Program-made: the position numbers and the translations under genes | Assembly: GCF_900167535.1 (NCBI RefSeq) | Contig: NZ_FUYE01000016.1 | Span: 1 to 64,000, forward strand | Direction of reading: 5' to 3' | DNA: 64,000 nucleotides | Source: Prosthecobacter debontii | GTDB taxonomy: Bacteria > Verrucomicrobiota > Verrucomicrobiia > Verrucomicrobiales > Verrucomicrobiaceae | Shown here: one piece after another, positions 54,788 to 63,151 of the stretch | Layout of the letters: every line of letters starts with the position of its first letter | How positions within the stretch are numbered: the first letter of the stretch is position 1 | Notes under the pieces: model-generated | What the model saw: only the letters and a program-made list of their open reading frames with translations | Told to the model about the DNA's origin: nothing | The model's database searches: none

Positions 54788-57340
54788 CTAACCATTCCAA
54801 TCGCGAAGAAGGCGATGGCCTTCCTGAAAGCGAGGTGCTAGCGAGAGGCAGTCTAAGAGATGCCGTTTAGCAAGCTCGGCATCTGTAGGTTTGAGTAACT
54901 GCGCCAGCCTGAAATGCGTCTGCGGAGCCGTGGCTGGATCAAGGATCAAGACTCGTCTCCAAGCCTGGATGGCTTCGCTGATTTGCCCTTGGGCTTCAGC
55001 GGACTCTGCGAGGGCTTGTTGCGGGCTGCGTAGGAAGGGATTGAGCGCCAAGGCACGTTGAGCATGGGTCTGAAGGGCCGACCAGTTTTGCTGCCGGGAG
55101 TCTTCTTCAATCAAGCGAAGAAAGACGGCCATCGCGCTGCTTTCATGATCGGCGATATGGCGGAGGACTTCGAGTTCTTCGGTCTCTTTTTTCAGACCGC
55201 GCAACGCTTCGGCTTTGAGCTGGTAGCCACCTTGCTCACTCGTGTCTTCAGGCAGTAACTGAATCAAGTCCTCGGCAGCTCGCAGCACTTCGTCCCATTT
55301 TTCTTGCTGGACCATCGCCTCGGCATAGCGCCGGATGGCCCACAAGTTGGAGGGGTGTTTCTGACGGAAGGCGGCCAGTGATCCTGCATCCAAGGGATTT
55401 ACCTCTTCGGGTTGAGGGGTCTGCCAGTCAGCGAGGGCGCCGAATTGGGTTTTGGCGAGGTTTTGGAGATGGGCGGCAAAGTCCTTCTCCAGTTTGCCAA
55501 TGTCTTCGGTGTTGGCGGAGATGGCGTCATTGATCCGTTGGCCCTTCGCTAAGCTTTTGAGGATGCCGTGGAGGGCCTCTTGGCCGAACCGTTCCATGAT
55601 GTAGGCGACCACCTGACTGGATTGGTAATACGCAAACATGATGTGGTCGTTGTCGGGTGCATTGAGAAAGGCACTGCTCAGTTGGCTGACCGGTGTCGCA
55701 GCTTCGTCCTCGAGGATCATTTTGCGGAAGTCCGCATCCATCTTCATCCCCCAGGCGGGCTGATGCTGAGTCTCTTCATAGACGCTGATGCCTTCACTCA
55801 GCCAGCGGGGCATTTTGTTATGGGTGAGGGTCAAGGTCACGACGTGACAAAACTCATGCCAGAGGGTGGATTCCCAATTGTTGCGCCCGTGCGCCAAGCT
55901 GCCTGGGCTATTCATGGTGATGACGGTGCCAAAGCAGACCCCGAGGAGGCCTTGACCACCTAAGCTACCAAAGGTGCGGATGGCAAAATCCTGCTGCGAG
56001 CCGAAGAACTCGACCATCACAGGCCGGTTCAATTCCAAGCCATACTTGGGGCACAGCGTGCTCTTGGCTTCTCGGAGGAGCGCTAAAGCGCGTTCTCCGT
56101 AAATCGGCCAATCACGCTTGGGCATCTTCAAGATGAAGTCGGGGTAACTTTGCGTCACATACCCCTGCATCTCTTTTTCGAGAAGACCGATGTTATGGGC
56201 TTGGATGTTGTAGCCATCTTCTTCGCGGATTTTAGCCGCCAACTTCCAGGCTTCTTCTTCCTCACCGAGTCTCAGCAGATCATGGCAGAGCTGCACCTTG
56301 GCGGGGAGGTAGCTTGGGGAAAACTGCAGCGCACGTCGTTGGTAGGTGGCTCCTTCGGCAAAGCGATAGGCCCGTGAAAGGATGCGCCCGAGCGTGTGAT
56401 CCACCGCAGGATTTTGGCTCCATCGTTCCAATCCCTGAGCTCGGGCTTTGGTGATTTTCGCAGTCTCCGAGGCACTGAGTTGAGCAATGGCAGCGCGCAG
56501 CGCCCAGGCTTCGGGGCAGTTAGGCCGCGTGTCCAAGACCTTCTGGAGGGTTGCCTCAGCCTCCAGGAACTTTTCAGCGGCGATCAGCATTTCAGCGCGC
56601 ATCAGCAGGGCTTCGGCGTGCAGTGGATTCAGTTCCAGGGCTCGGGCGATGTTCTCGTTTTGCTTTTCACGATCCCCGGAGGAAAAGGCCTTGGCTAGTC
56701 CCGCACGCAGATCGGCGGTTTCGCCGTGAGCTTTCAGTCCTGCGCGGAAGACGTCGGCCGCTCGGCCGGGATCATCTTTTTCCAACGCTAAATGGCCCTC
56801 GGCGAGATAGGCGGACTCCAACGTGGGCTGCTTTTTCTGGGCCACGGAGAAATACTGGGCGATCACCTTTTTCGCATCGGCTCCGAGCGCCAAGGCGGCT
56901 TGACCCAGCGCCACCCACTCCGCCGCTGTGCGATCTTTGGCCGCTTTCGTCTTGGCGGCAGCGTTGACCTCCGTCAGGGCTTGGGAGGCGATGTCCTGCC
57001 TGCCGATGCGCAGCGCGTTTTCATGCTGTAGCATGAGCAACTCCAGATTCCCTGGGAAGGTTTTGATGGCGAGTTGGACTTCATCTCGGGCGGTGATTTC
57101 CTCGCCTTGGTTCATCAGGGCGCGGAGGCGCAGCAGACGCCAGTCGGGGGCTTTCATCCCGCGCTGAATGGCGGCCTCAGAGATGCGGGCACACAGGTCA
57201 TACTCACCCCGTGCGAGCATTTGGCTCACGGGTTCCAGATTTCGGTCTTCGAAGAGCCGATCCACATCCAGGTCCTGAGCCTGAGTCTGGAGCACCAGCG
57301 CACAGCAGGTGGTGGTCAGGAAGAGCTGAGGGAAGCGCAT
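54788..57340 (-). CDS. Secreted TPR protein with gluzincin (HExxH) protease motif
   Basis: An 850-residue exported protein (signal MRFPQLFLTTTCCALVLQTQA). Residues ~40-390 and ~660-840 are tetratricopeptide-like helix pairs (for example AADVFRAGLKAHGETADLRAGLAKAF, ALELNPLHAEALLMRAEMLIAA). Between them lies a metallopeptidase-type core: WHEFCHVVTLTL (HExxH, His495-His499) then PRWLSEGISVYEE, the glutamate-containing gluzincin helix of the peptidase MA group. The start at 57340 gives the signal peptide. The substrate is unknown; such proteins are common in PVC bacteria and may process envelope proteins. It is divergent from the large cytochrome at 57.6 kb. Confidence 0.82.
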   Translation of the reverse strand: MRFPQLFLTTTCCALVLQTQAQDLDVDRLFEDRNLEPVSQMLARGEYDLCARISEAAIQRGMKAPDWRLLRLRALMNQGEEITARDEVQLAIKTFPGNLELLMLQHENALRIGRQDIASQALTEVNAAAKTKAAKDRTAAEWVALGQAALALGADAKKVIAQYFSVAQKKQPTLESAYLAEGHLALEKDDPGRAADVFRAGLKAHGETADLRAGLAKAFSSGDREKQNENIARALELNPLHAEALLMRAEMLIAAEKFLEAEATLQKVLDTRPNCPEAWALRAAIAQLSASETAKITKARAQGLERWSQNPAVDHTLGRILSRAYRFAEGATYQRRALQFSPSYLPAKVQLCHDLLRLGEEEEAWKLAAKIREEDGYNIQAHNIGLLEKEMQGYVTQSYPDFILKMPKRDWPIYGERALALLREAKSTLCPKYGLELNRPVMVEFFGSQQDFAIRTFGSLGGQGLLGVCFGTVITMNSPGSLAHGRNNWESTLWHEFCHVVTLTLTHNKMPRWLSEGISVYEETQHQPAWGMKMDADFRKMILEDEAATPVSQLSSAFLNAPDNDHIMFAYYQSSQVVAYIMERFGQEALHGILKSLAKGQRINDAISANTEDIGKLEKDFAAHLQNLAKTQFGALADWQTPQPEEVNPLDAGSLAAFRQKHPSNLWAIRRYAEAMVQQEKWDEVLRAAEDLIQLLPEDTSEQGGYQLKAEALRGLKKETEELEVLRHIADHESSAMAVFLRLIEEDSRQQNWSALQTHAQRALALNPFLRSPQQALAESAEAQGQISEAIQAWRRVLILDPATAPQTHFRLAQLLKPTDAELAKRHLLDCLSLAPRFQEGHRLLRDWNG

Positions 57341-57620
57341 GACGGTGAGCACAGCATAGAACGTGCGCACTCGGGGCAATCCTGCGCGGCAGTCCGCTCA
57401 AAACGGAAATCATAGCCGAGGCGTCCTAGATCGGCAGGCTCGCTGGGGAAATGGGGCAGGGGGCATTGCCGCGCACCCCCACGTGACCCAGAGGCCCTTT
57501 CGGGAAGCAACACTGGAGGAAAAGCAGACAATTCACGAGGTGGGAAATCTCCTGGCCGGAGCGTGCGTATAGAGTATGAGTCGTCCCTTTACGCCGTCGA
57601 GTTTCCCCCCAAGCCTCCTC

Positions 57621-60350
57621 ATGTCCGTTCTTCGTTCCATCGTTCTGTTGTCGAGTTTACCCCTGGCTAGCGCCTTTGCGGCCGAGCCTCTGGCGACGCG
57701 TGGCCAGGCGGCCTACGAGCAGAAGATCAAGCCGATGCTGGTGCAGTATTGCTTCGATTGTCACGCCGATGGCATGGACAAGGGCAACTTCACCTTCGAC
57801 AAATACACGGATTACACCGCCCTCCGTGCAGACATGAAGTTTTGGGATCATGTGCGTCAGCAGATCGTCACCCACGTCATGCCTCCAGAGAAAAAGGAGA
57901 AGCCCAGCCTGGAGCAGCGGGATGAAATGGTGGCCTGGATCGATGATGCGATCTTTTGGTTTGATCCTGCCAGGCCGGACCCTGGCCATGTCACCTATCG
58001 CCGACTGAACCGCACGGAGTATAACAACACGGTTCGGGACCTGCTCTTGGTGGATAGCCGTCCGGCACGTGAGTTCCCCCCCGATGACACGGGCTATGGC
58101 TACGATAACATCGGGGATGTGCTCAGCCTGTCTCCGATGCTGATGGAGAAATACATGCGTGCGGCTAGGTCAGTGGCCACGGATGCCATGGATGCCAGCT
58201 CTCCGGGGCATCTCGACACCGAGATCCAAGGGCGCAAATTTTACAAGCAGAAGGGCGAGACCCAGGAGGACGGCACCTTCCGTTGGTTCTTTGCCAATGC
58301 CGAAGTCTCGCAGAAGTTCTACGCACCTGCGGATGGAGCCTACACCATGGAGCTGGAAGCCGCGGCCACTCAGGCTGGCACAGACCCCGCCCTGATCGGT
58401 ATCAAACTGAACGGCAAAGAACTCTCCACCTTTGAGATCAAACAAACCTGGAAGGCTGAGAATCCGAAGTGGGAGACCATCACCTACACGCTCAATCTCA
58501 AAGCGGGTGAGTCCAAGCTCTCTGTCGCCTTTCTCAATGACTTCAGTGATGAGGCCAATCCCGATGCCTCCAAGCGTGATCGCAATGTGGTGCTGAAGGA
58601 CGTGACCATCCGCGGGCCTCATAGCTTGCTGCCTCCACGCGGTAGCCGTTTCCTCCGTTGGTTGACGGATAACAAGCCTGTGGCACGCCCCTTCCTTCAG
58701 CTTACCGGCGAGGATTTTGAAAAAGGGCAGGGGAGTGCCCATAAAGACACGGGGGGCATCCTCCTGGGGAGCAGTGGTTATGTGAAGCATCCCATTCAGC
58801 TCACGACCGCGGGCAAGTATCGCATCAACATCAAGGCGGGGGCTCAACAGGCTGGCGACGAACCCGCCAAGTTTGATGTGCGTATCGCGGGTAAGACCGT
58901 CGGAGCCTTTTCCGTGACGGCCAAAAACCAGACGCCTCAGACCTTCGATCTCCAGACCGAGCTCCCCGCAGGCAGTCACGAACTCCAGATCTGGTTCCTC
59001 AACGATTATTATGAGGCGGAAACCAAAGCGGATCGAAACCTGTGGATTCATCAGGCGCGTGTGGAAGGTCCCTTGAACCAACCCGCAGGCATTGCGGCAG
59101 AAGCGGTCCCGGCCCTGGTGGAAAAGATGGGCACCCGTCTTTTCCGTCGCCCGATCCGTGAGGATGAAAAGAAGAAGTGGCAGGACTTTGCCAGCCTGGC
59201 GCTCCAGGAAGGGGAAAAGCCGCTCGGTGCGCTCAGCTTCGTTCTCGAAGGAATGCTGGTGTCTCCGTCCTTCCTCTTCCGGGGGGATCCCCAACCTGTC
59301 GGCGAGGTCAAAGACGGTGTCGCACTCGTGGATGAATACACCTTGGCCAGCCGCCTCTCTTATTTCCTCTGGTCCGCTCCACCGGATGATAAGCTGCTGC
59401 AATTGGCCGCTAAGGGCGAGCTGCGCAAGAACCTCGCGACTGAGATTAAACGCATGATCGCGGATTGGCGTGGCTGGGCTCTGACCGAAGACTTTGCCGG
59501 TCAATGGTTGCAAATTCGCGACATGGACATCGTCTCCCCAGATACCCGCACTTTCCCGGAGTGGAAGGGCGGTGTGGCAGGCAGCATGAAGAAAGAGACG
59601 CAGCTTTTCTTCGATCACATCCTGCGTGAAAACCGCAGCGTGGTGGAGTTCCTCAACGCCGACTACACCTTTGCCGATAAGAAGCTGGCGCAGTGGTATG
59701 GCCTCAAAGATGTCAAAGGTGACAAGTTTGAAAAAGTTTCCCTCCAGGGCACTCCCCGTGGCGGCGTCTTGACTCAGGGCACCGTCCTTCTCGTCACCTC
59801 CGGGCAAACCCGCACCTCACCGGTGAAGCGTGGGAAATACCTGCTGGAAAACATTTTGGGCACCCCACCCCCACCAGCTCCCGGGGGCGTGCCGCCTCTG
59901 GATGAGGCCAAGGTGAAAAAGACCAAGATGACCTTGCGTGAGCAGTTTGCCCTGCATCGCGAGCACACCTCCTGCGCCGGTTGTCATGCTTTCCTCGACC
60001 CGATGGGTTTTGCCTTCGAGAACTACGACGCGATCGGTCGTTACCGGGATTCGGAAAAAGGCCTGCCCATCGATGCCGCAGGGCAGCTCGTGCGCGGACA
60101 GCAGTTTAAAAACATGGTCGAGCTGCGCAATATCCTGGCCAAGGACATGGCCGGTGATTTCACCCGCAATCTCACCGAAAACCTTCTCACCTTCGCCCTA
60201 GGACGTGGTCTGGAACACAGCGACAAACTGGCCGTGAAGGAGATCACGCAGAAGACCGTGGCGGCTGAATATCACTTCCAGTCCATGATTCAGGCTGTGG
60301 TGGAGAGCGTGCCCTTCCAGAAGATGCGTGTCAGCGCCGAGGCTGAATGA
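57621..60350 (+). CDS. Large secreted cytochrome-type protein (DUF1587/1595/1592/1588/1585)
   Basis: A 909-residue exported protein of the planctomycete PSD1/DUF1592 type. A first haem motif CFDCH (Cys44-His48) follows the signal peptide (MSVLRSIVLLSSLPLASAFA). Next are DUF1587 (VTYRRLNRTEYNNTVRDLL), two Ca-dependent carbohydrate-binding-like modules (about 220-360 and 370-470), DUF1595/DUF1592 (VDEYTLASRLSYFLWSAPPDDKLL), DUF1588 (SPVKRGKYLLENILGTPPPPAPGG) with a second haem motif CAGCH (Cys785-His789), and DUF1585 at the end. Such proteins are thought to take part in secreted redox or polysaccharide processes; the reaction is unknown. The usual DUF1552 partner gene is not adjacent. Confidence 0.88.
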   Translation: MSVLRSIVLLSSLPLASAFAAEPLATRGQAAYEQKIKPMLVQYCFDCHADGMDKGNFTFDKYTDYTALRADMKFWDHVRQQIVTHVMPPEKKEKPSLEQRDEMVAWIDDAIFWFDPARPDPGHVTYRRLNRTEYNNTVRDLLLVDSRPAREFPPDDTGYGYDNIGDVLSLSPMLMEKYMRAARSVATDAMDASSPGHLDTEIQGRKFYKQKGETQEDGTFRWFFANAEVSQKFYAPADGAYTMELEAAATQAGTDPALIGIKLNGKELSTFEIKQTWKAENPKWETITYTLNLKAGESKLSVAFLNDFSDEANPDASKRDRNVVLKDVTIRGPHSLLPPRGSRFLRWLTDNKPVARPFLQLTGEDFEKGQGSAHKDTGGILLGSSGYVKHPIQLTTAGKYRINIKAGAQQAGDEPAKFDVRIAGKTVGAFSVTAKNQTPQTFDLQTELPAGSHELQIWFLNDYYEAETKADRNLWIHQARVEGPLNQPAGIAAEAVPALVEKMGTRLFRRPIREDEKKKWQDFASLALQEGEKPLGALSFVLEGMLVSPSFLFRGDPQPVGEVKDGVALVDEYTLASRLSYFLWSAPPDDKLLQLAAKGELRKNLATEIKRMIADWRGWALTEDFAGQWLQIRDMDIVSPDTRTFPEWKGGVAGSMKKETQLFFDHILRENRSVVEFLNADYTFADKKLAQWYGLKDVKGDKFEKVSLQGTPRGGVLTQGTVLLVTSGQTRTSPVKRGKYLLENILGTPPPPAPGGVPPLDEAKVKKTKMTLREQFALHREHTSCAGCHAFLDPMGFAFENYDAIGRYRDSEKGLPIDAAGQLVRGQQFKNMVELRNILAKDMAGDFTRNLTENLLTFALGRGLEHSDKLAVKEITQKTVAAEYHFQSMIQAVVESVPFQKMRVSAEAE

Positions 60351-60469
60351 GTGGGCGTGGTGGGTGAGAGGTAAGACCCCGAGTGTGCTTCCTCTCCACC
60401 TTGCGCCCAAGCCCGCCCCGGCCTATGCATGGCGCTTGAGGCCCGTTACCCACCGGGCTTTTCCCCACC

Positions 60470-61264
60470 ATGTCCGACGTTCCTCCACCTTCCTCTGCGA
60501 CTCCAGCCAACGCCACTTCAGGGCGCGTCATTCGTGCGGCCCTCATCATCTTCCCCCTAGGCACCGTCATCTTGGGCATCGCCTCCTTTGGCATCTGGTG
60601 GGTGAAGCGGGTCCAGGTGGAAGAGCGTGGCTACAAGTATGCCTTGGCCCTGCGTCGAGACATCACTGAAGCGGGGCTGGCCCGACACATCAGCATTCTT
60701 CAGGACGTTTACCGTCAAACGCCGGATAAGCTTCTGCCCTCCGTGGCGGCCTATCTGGAGTCCAGCATGGGCGCCGAAAACATGGGCTACCAAGTCCGGC
60801 GCGATACCTTCCAGCAGGGCGGGATTGACCTCTCCAACGTGGATGTCGAGCTGACGAACAAAAAGCGTTTCCGCGAGATCCTTCTCGTGCTCGTGCCTTA
60901 CGGTGACACGGATCCTGCCCGTCAAACCGCCGAAGTTCAGGCCCTCGCCACCCTCTTATCGGTCGCACACGCCATCACCGGAGAGTCCGGTTCTCAGACG
61001 CTCCGTCTCGCCGCCATCCCCGCCGCCCATGATGCCACCAGTCTGGAGCGCTTCGTCGCGGCGGCTCGGGGTAAAGAAGAGCGCTTCATGCAGGTCTTCG
61101 TGCTCGGAGATCCCTCCCCGGCCACCCAAACCACGCTGCAAAAGGCCTTCCGAGTCGAAGAGACCGGCACCGTGATCCATCATCTCCCCGCCACCCAGGA
61201 CTCCGCGACGACCTTGCCCGCCGCCCAGGCTCTGAAGACGCGCTTGCTTGAGCTGTTGAAGTGA
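60470..61264 (+). CDS. Membrane-anchored protein with degenerate M28-like domain
   Basis: A 264-residue protein with one N-terminal membrane helix (VIRAALIIFPLGTVILGIASFGIWWV) and an extracytoplasmic domain. The fold phrase LVLVPYGDTDPARQTAEVQALATLLSVAHAITG, then TLRLAAIPAAHDA, recalls the metal-binding region of M28 aminopeptidases (HxD..GAxDNxSG), but the metal ligands are replaced. It is best called a degenerate peptidase-like protein. The ATG at 60470 is clear. It precedes galU closely and may be in one transcript with it. Confidence 0.65.
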   Translation: MSDVPPPSSATPANATSGRVIRAALIIFPLGTVILGIASFGIWWVKRVQVEERGYKYALALRRDITEAGLARHISILQDVYRQTPDKLLPSVAAYLESSMGAENMGYQVRRDTFQQGGIDLSNVDVELTNKKRFREILLVLVPYGDTDPARQTAEVQALATLLSVAHAITGESGSQTLRLAAIPAAHDATSLERFVAAARGKEERFMQVFVLGDPSPATQTTLQKAFRVEETGTVIHHLPATQDSATTLPAAQALKTRLLELLK

Positions 61265-61362
61265 AGTCAAGGCGGCGGACGGGCCTTGATCGTCGGCAAC
61301 ACCTTTCACAGATGTCCGCCCTCGCAGTTGCAGCCCCGTGCACCGCTGCTAGGCTCGCCCCC

Positions 61363-62250
61363 ATGTCTTCCGCTCCCGTTCGTGTCCGTAAAGCCGTCAT
61401 CCCCGCCGCCGGTTATGGCACCCGCTTTCTGCCCATCTCCAAGGCCGTGCCGAAGGAGATGCTGCCCCTCGTGGATAAGCCCGTGATCCAGTATGTGGTG
61501 GAGGAAGCCGTCGCCTCCGGCATCACCGACATCCTCATGGTCATCAGCCGCAGCAAGCGCGCCATCGAGGAGCATTTCCACCCCGCCTTTGACCTGGAAG
61601 CCGAGCTGGAGGCCAAGGGCCGCACGGAGGATCTCCACGCGCTGCGCCGTCTGCAATCCATGGCCCGCATTCACTTCATCTGGCAGCCGAAGATGGGCGG
61701 CCTCGGCGATGCCATCCTCTACGCTCGGGACCATGTGGGGGAGGAGCCCTTCGCCGTCTTGCTGGGAGATACGGTGGTGACGACGCAGGATGAAACCCGC
61801 CCCGTCACCCGCCAGCTCGCCGATGTGGTGGAGCAGCATGGTGGCTCCGCCGTGGCCCTGCAGCAGGTGCCGGTGGAAAAGGTCAGCCGCTACGGCATCC
61901 TCGGCGGACAGGAGATCTCCCCTGGCCTCATCCGCGCCACCCAATTCGTGGAGAAACCCAAGCCCGAGGAAGCCCCCAGCAACCTCGCCGTCAGCGCCCG
62001 CTACGTCCTTTCCCCCCGCATCTTTGATCATCTGGAAAAGACCCCGAAAGGCAAGGGCGGCGAGCTGCAACTCACCGACGCCATGGCCTCCCTCATGCAG
62101 GAGGAGACCCTCCACGGCCTCCGCTACGACGGCCAGCGCCACGACATCGGCAACAAGCTCGACTTCATCAAAGCCAACCTCCACTTCGGCCTCCAGCACC
62201 CCGACATCGGGGAGGCGCTGAAGGCGTGGGTGAAGGAGTTGGCTCTTTGA
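61363..62250 (+). CDS. galU: UTP-glucose-1-phosphate uridylyltransferase
   Basis: A 295-residue GalU: VIPAAGYGTRFLPISKAVPKEMLPLVDKPVIQYVVEEAV holds the nucleotide-binding G-x-G-T-R and the Lys of the active site. LLGDTVV (metal Asp), QFVEKPKPEEAPSN and RYVLSPRIFDHLEK follow, all family signatures. It makes UDP-glucose for polysaccharide and glycolipid synthesis, and could supply the sugar for the glycolipid glycosyltransferase at 38.2 kb. The ATG at 61363 fits; a longer ORF from 61261 overlaps the previous gene. Base composition is notably C-rich here. Confidence 0.94.
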   Translation: MSSAPVRVRKAVIPAAGYGTRFLPISKAVPKEMLPLVDKPVIQYVVEEAVASGITDILMVISRSKRAIEEHFHPAFDLEAELEAKGRTEDLHALRRLQSMARIHFIWQPKMGGLGDAILYARDHVGEEPFAVLLGDTVVTTQDETRPVTRQLADVVEQHGGSAVALQQVPVEKVSRYGILGGQEISPGLIRATQFVEKPKPEEAPSNLAVSARYVLSPRIFDHLEKTPKGKGGELQLTDAMASLMQEETLHGLRYDGQRHDIGNKLDFIKANLHFGLQHPDIGEALKAWVKELAL

Positions 62251-62613
62251 CCTGCCCGCGGGGTCTTGGGCATTCACCGTTCGGAGCCCCGCCTTCAGGC
62301 GGAATCTCGGGAGCTGGCTGAGGTCAAAGAGTCCGGCTCAAGCCGGGGCTCCGAGCGGCGGAGGCAGAGCGAAGGGTAGGCCGGATGTGTTCGGTCGAGG
62401 ACATGCAGCTGCATCGAGCGACTTTGCGACCGAACTATCCGGCTGTCTTTGGATACGGCAGTCGTGACAGTGAACGACACGTCTTCCGCAGCCGGATCGT
62501 TTGGCCAAGGAATGGGCTGGTGTCACCAGATCATTTGCGCCAAACACGATTGTGCTTGGAGGACGTTGATGAGTCGGCACACCGTGGATGAGGCCCCCTA
62601 TCCCCCGACGTGT
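62251..62613. other. Intergenic region with an imperfect inverted repeat
   Basis: Between galU and the next small gene there are 363 bp with no supported gene. The galU-proximal part holds an inverted repeat (62281-62354, separate entry). An upstream in-frame leader of the next gene (62449-62613) is not conserved in character and is not counted. Confidence 0.5.
62281..62354. repeat. Large imperfect inverted repeat, possible terminator or dispersed element
   Basis: TCGGAGCCCCG (62281-62291) pairs with CGGGGCTCCGA (62344-62354), 11 bp perfect with 52 bp between. Each arm adjoins its own smaller hairpin (CCGCCTTCAGGCGG on the left; CCGGCTCAAGCCGG on the right), giving a cruciform-like layout. 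It is 31 nt after galU and may end its transcript, or be a REP-like repeat. Confidence 0.65.
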
Positions 62614-63057
62614 ATGAAGACCTGGCCCAAAGTTCTCCTCGTTTTGGCACTCGTGGCGGTTGTCGGTTGGGCTGCGGGGCCGGTGGTGACACGCATCCTG
62701 CATTTTCGGCCTCGGGCTTGCAATCTGAAGAGTCTGTCACCCGATGGCTCGGTGTGGGTGTATGGCCTGCCTTTCCAAGGCGTTGAGCCGCATCCGTTGG
62801 ATCGTTGCCTCCGACTTTACATGCCAGAGCATGCCTGCTGCCAGACGACCATCCTCTGCGAGGGCGACATCCGCATCGTTTGGCTGAACGACCCTGATCG
62901 GAGTTTTTCGGTGTTCAAGAGGGAGGAGCGGGTGATGACCTGGCGCACGGTGGGAGATGAGCCCAAATGCACCTTCGGCGCCCATCGGATCACCTATGAT
63001 CCCCATGAGCTATGGGCCCGCACGGGCCGTGCGGGCCCTGAACCGAGTCTGCCGTGA
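62614..63057 (+). CDS. Small single-helix membrane protein of unknown function
   Basis: A 147-residue protein with one N-terminal helix (MKTWPKVLLVLALVAVVGWAAGPVVTRILHF) and a soluble part with several Cys (ACNLKSLSPDG, RLYMPEHACCQTTILCEG) and Trp. No family is recognised. The ATG at 62614 gives a clean membrane anchor; an upstream in-frame ATG at 62449 adds an unlikely leader. It is the last gene before an AT-rich break at 63,060-63,130. Confidence 0.6.
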   Translation: MKTWPKVLLVLALVAVVGWAAGPVVTRILHFRPRACNLKSLSPDGSVWVYGLPFQGVEPHPLDRCLRLYMPEHACCQTTILCEGDIRIVWLNDPDRSFSVFKREERVMTWRTVGDEPKCTFGAHRITYDPHELWARTGRAGPEPSLP

Positions 63058-63151
63058 ATCGGTGTTTAAAACTCAATGATTCACTAAAAACGCAAATAAT
63101 CACATTTCGGGTTTGATTTCTGGTTAGCCTGTTCCATGAAGGCAGGCAGGT

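Noticed and set aside
58170-59807. Minus-strand open frame of 545 codons opposite the large cytochrome
   Set aside because: The plus-strand haem and DUF motifs are clear; reverse frame shows none.
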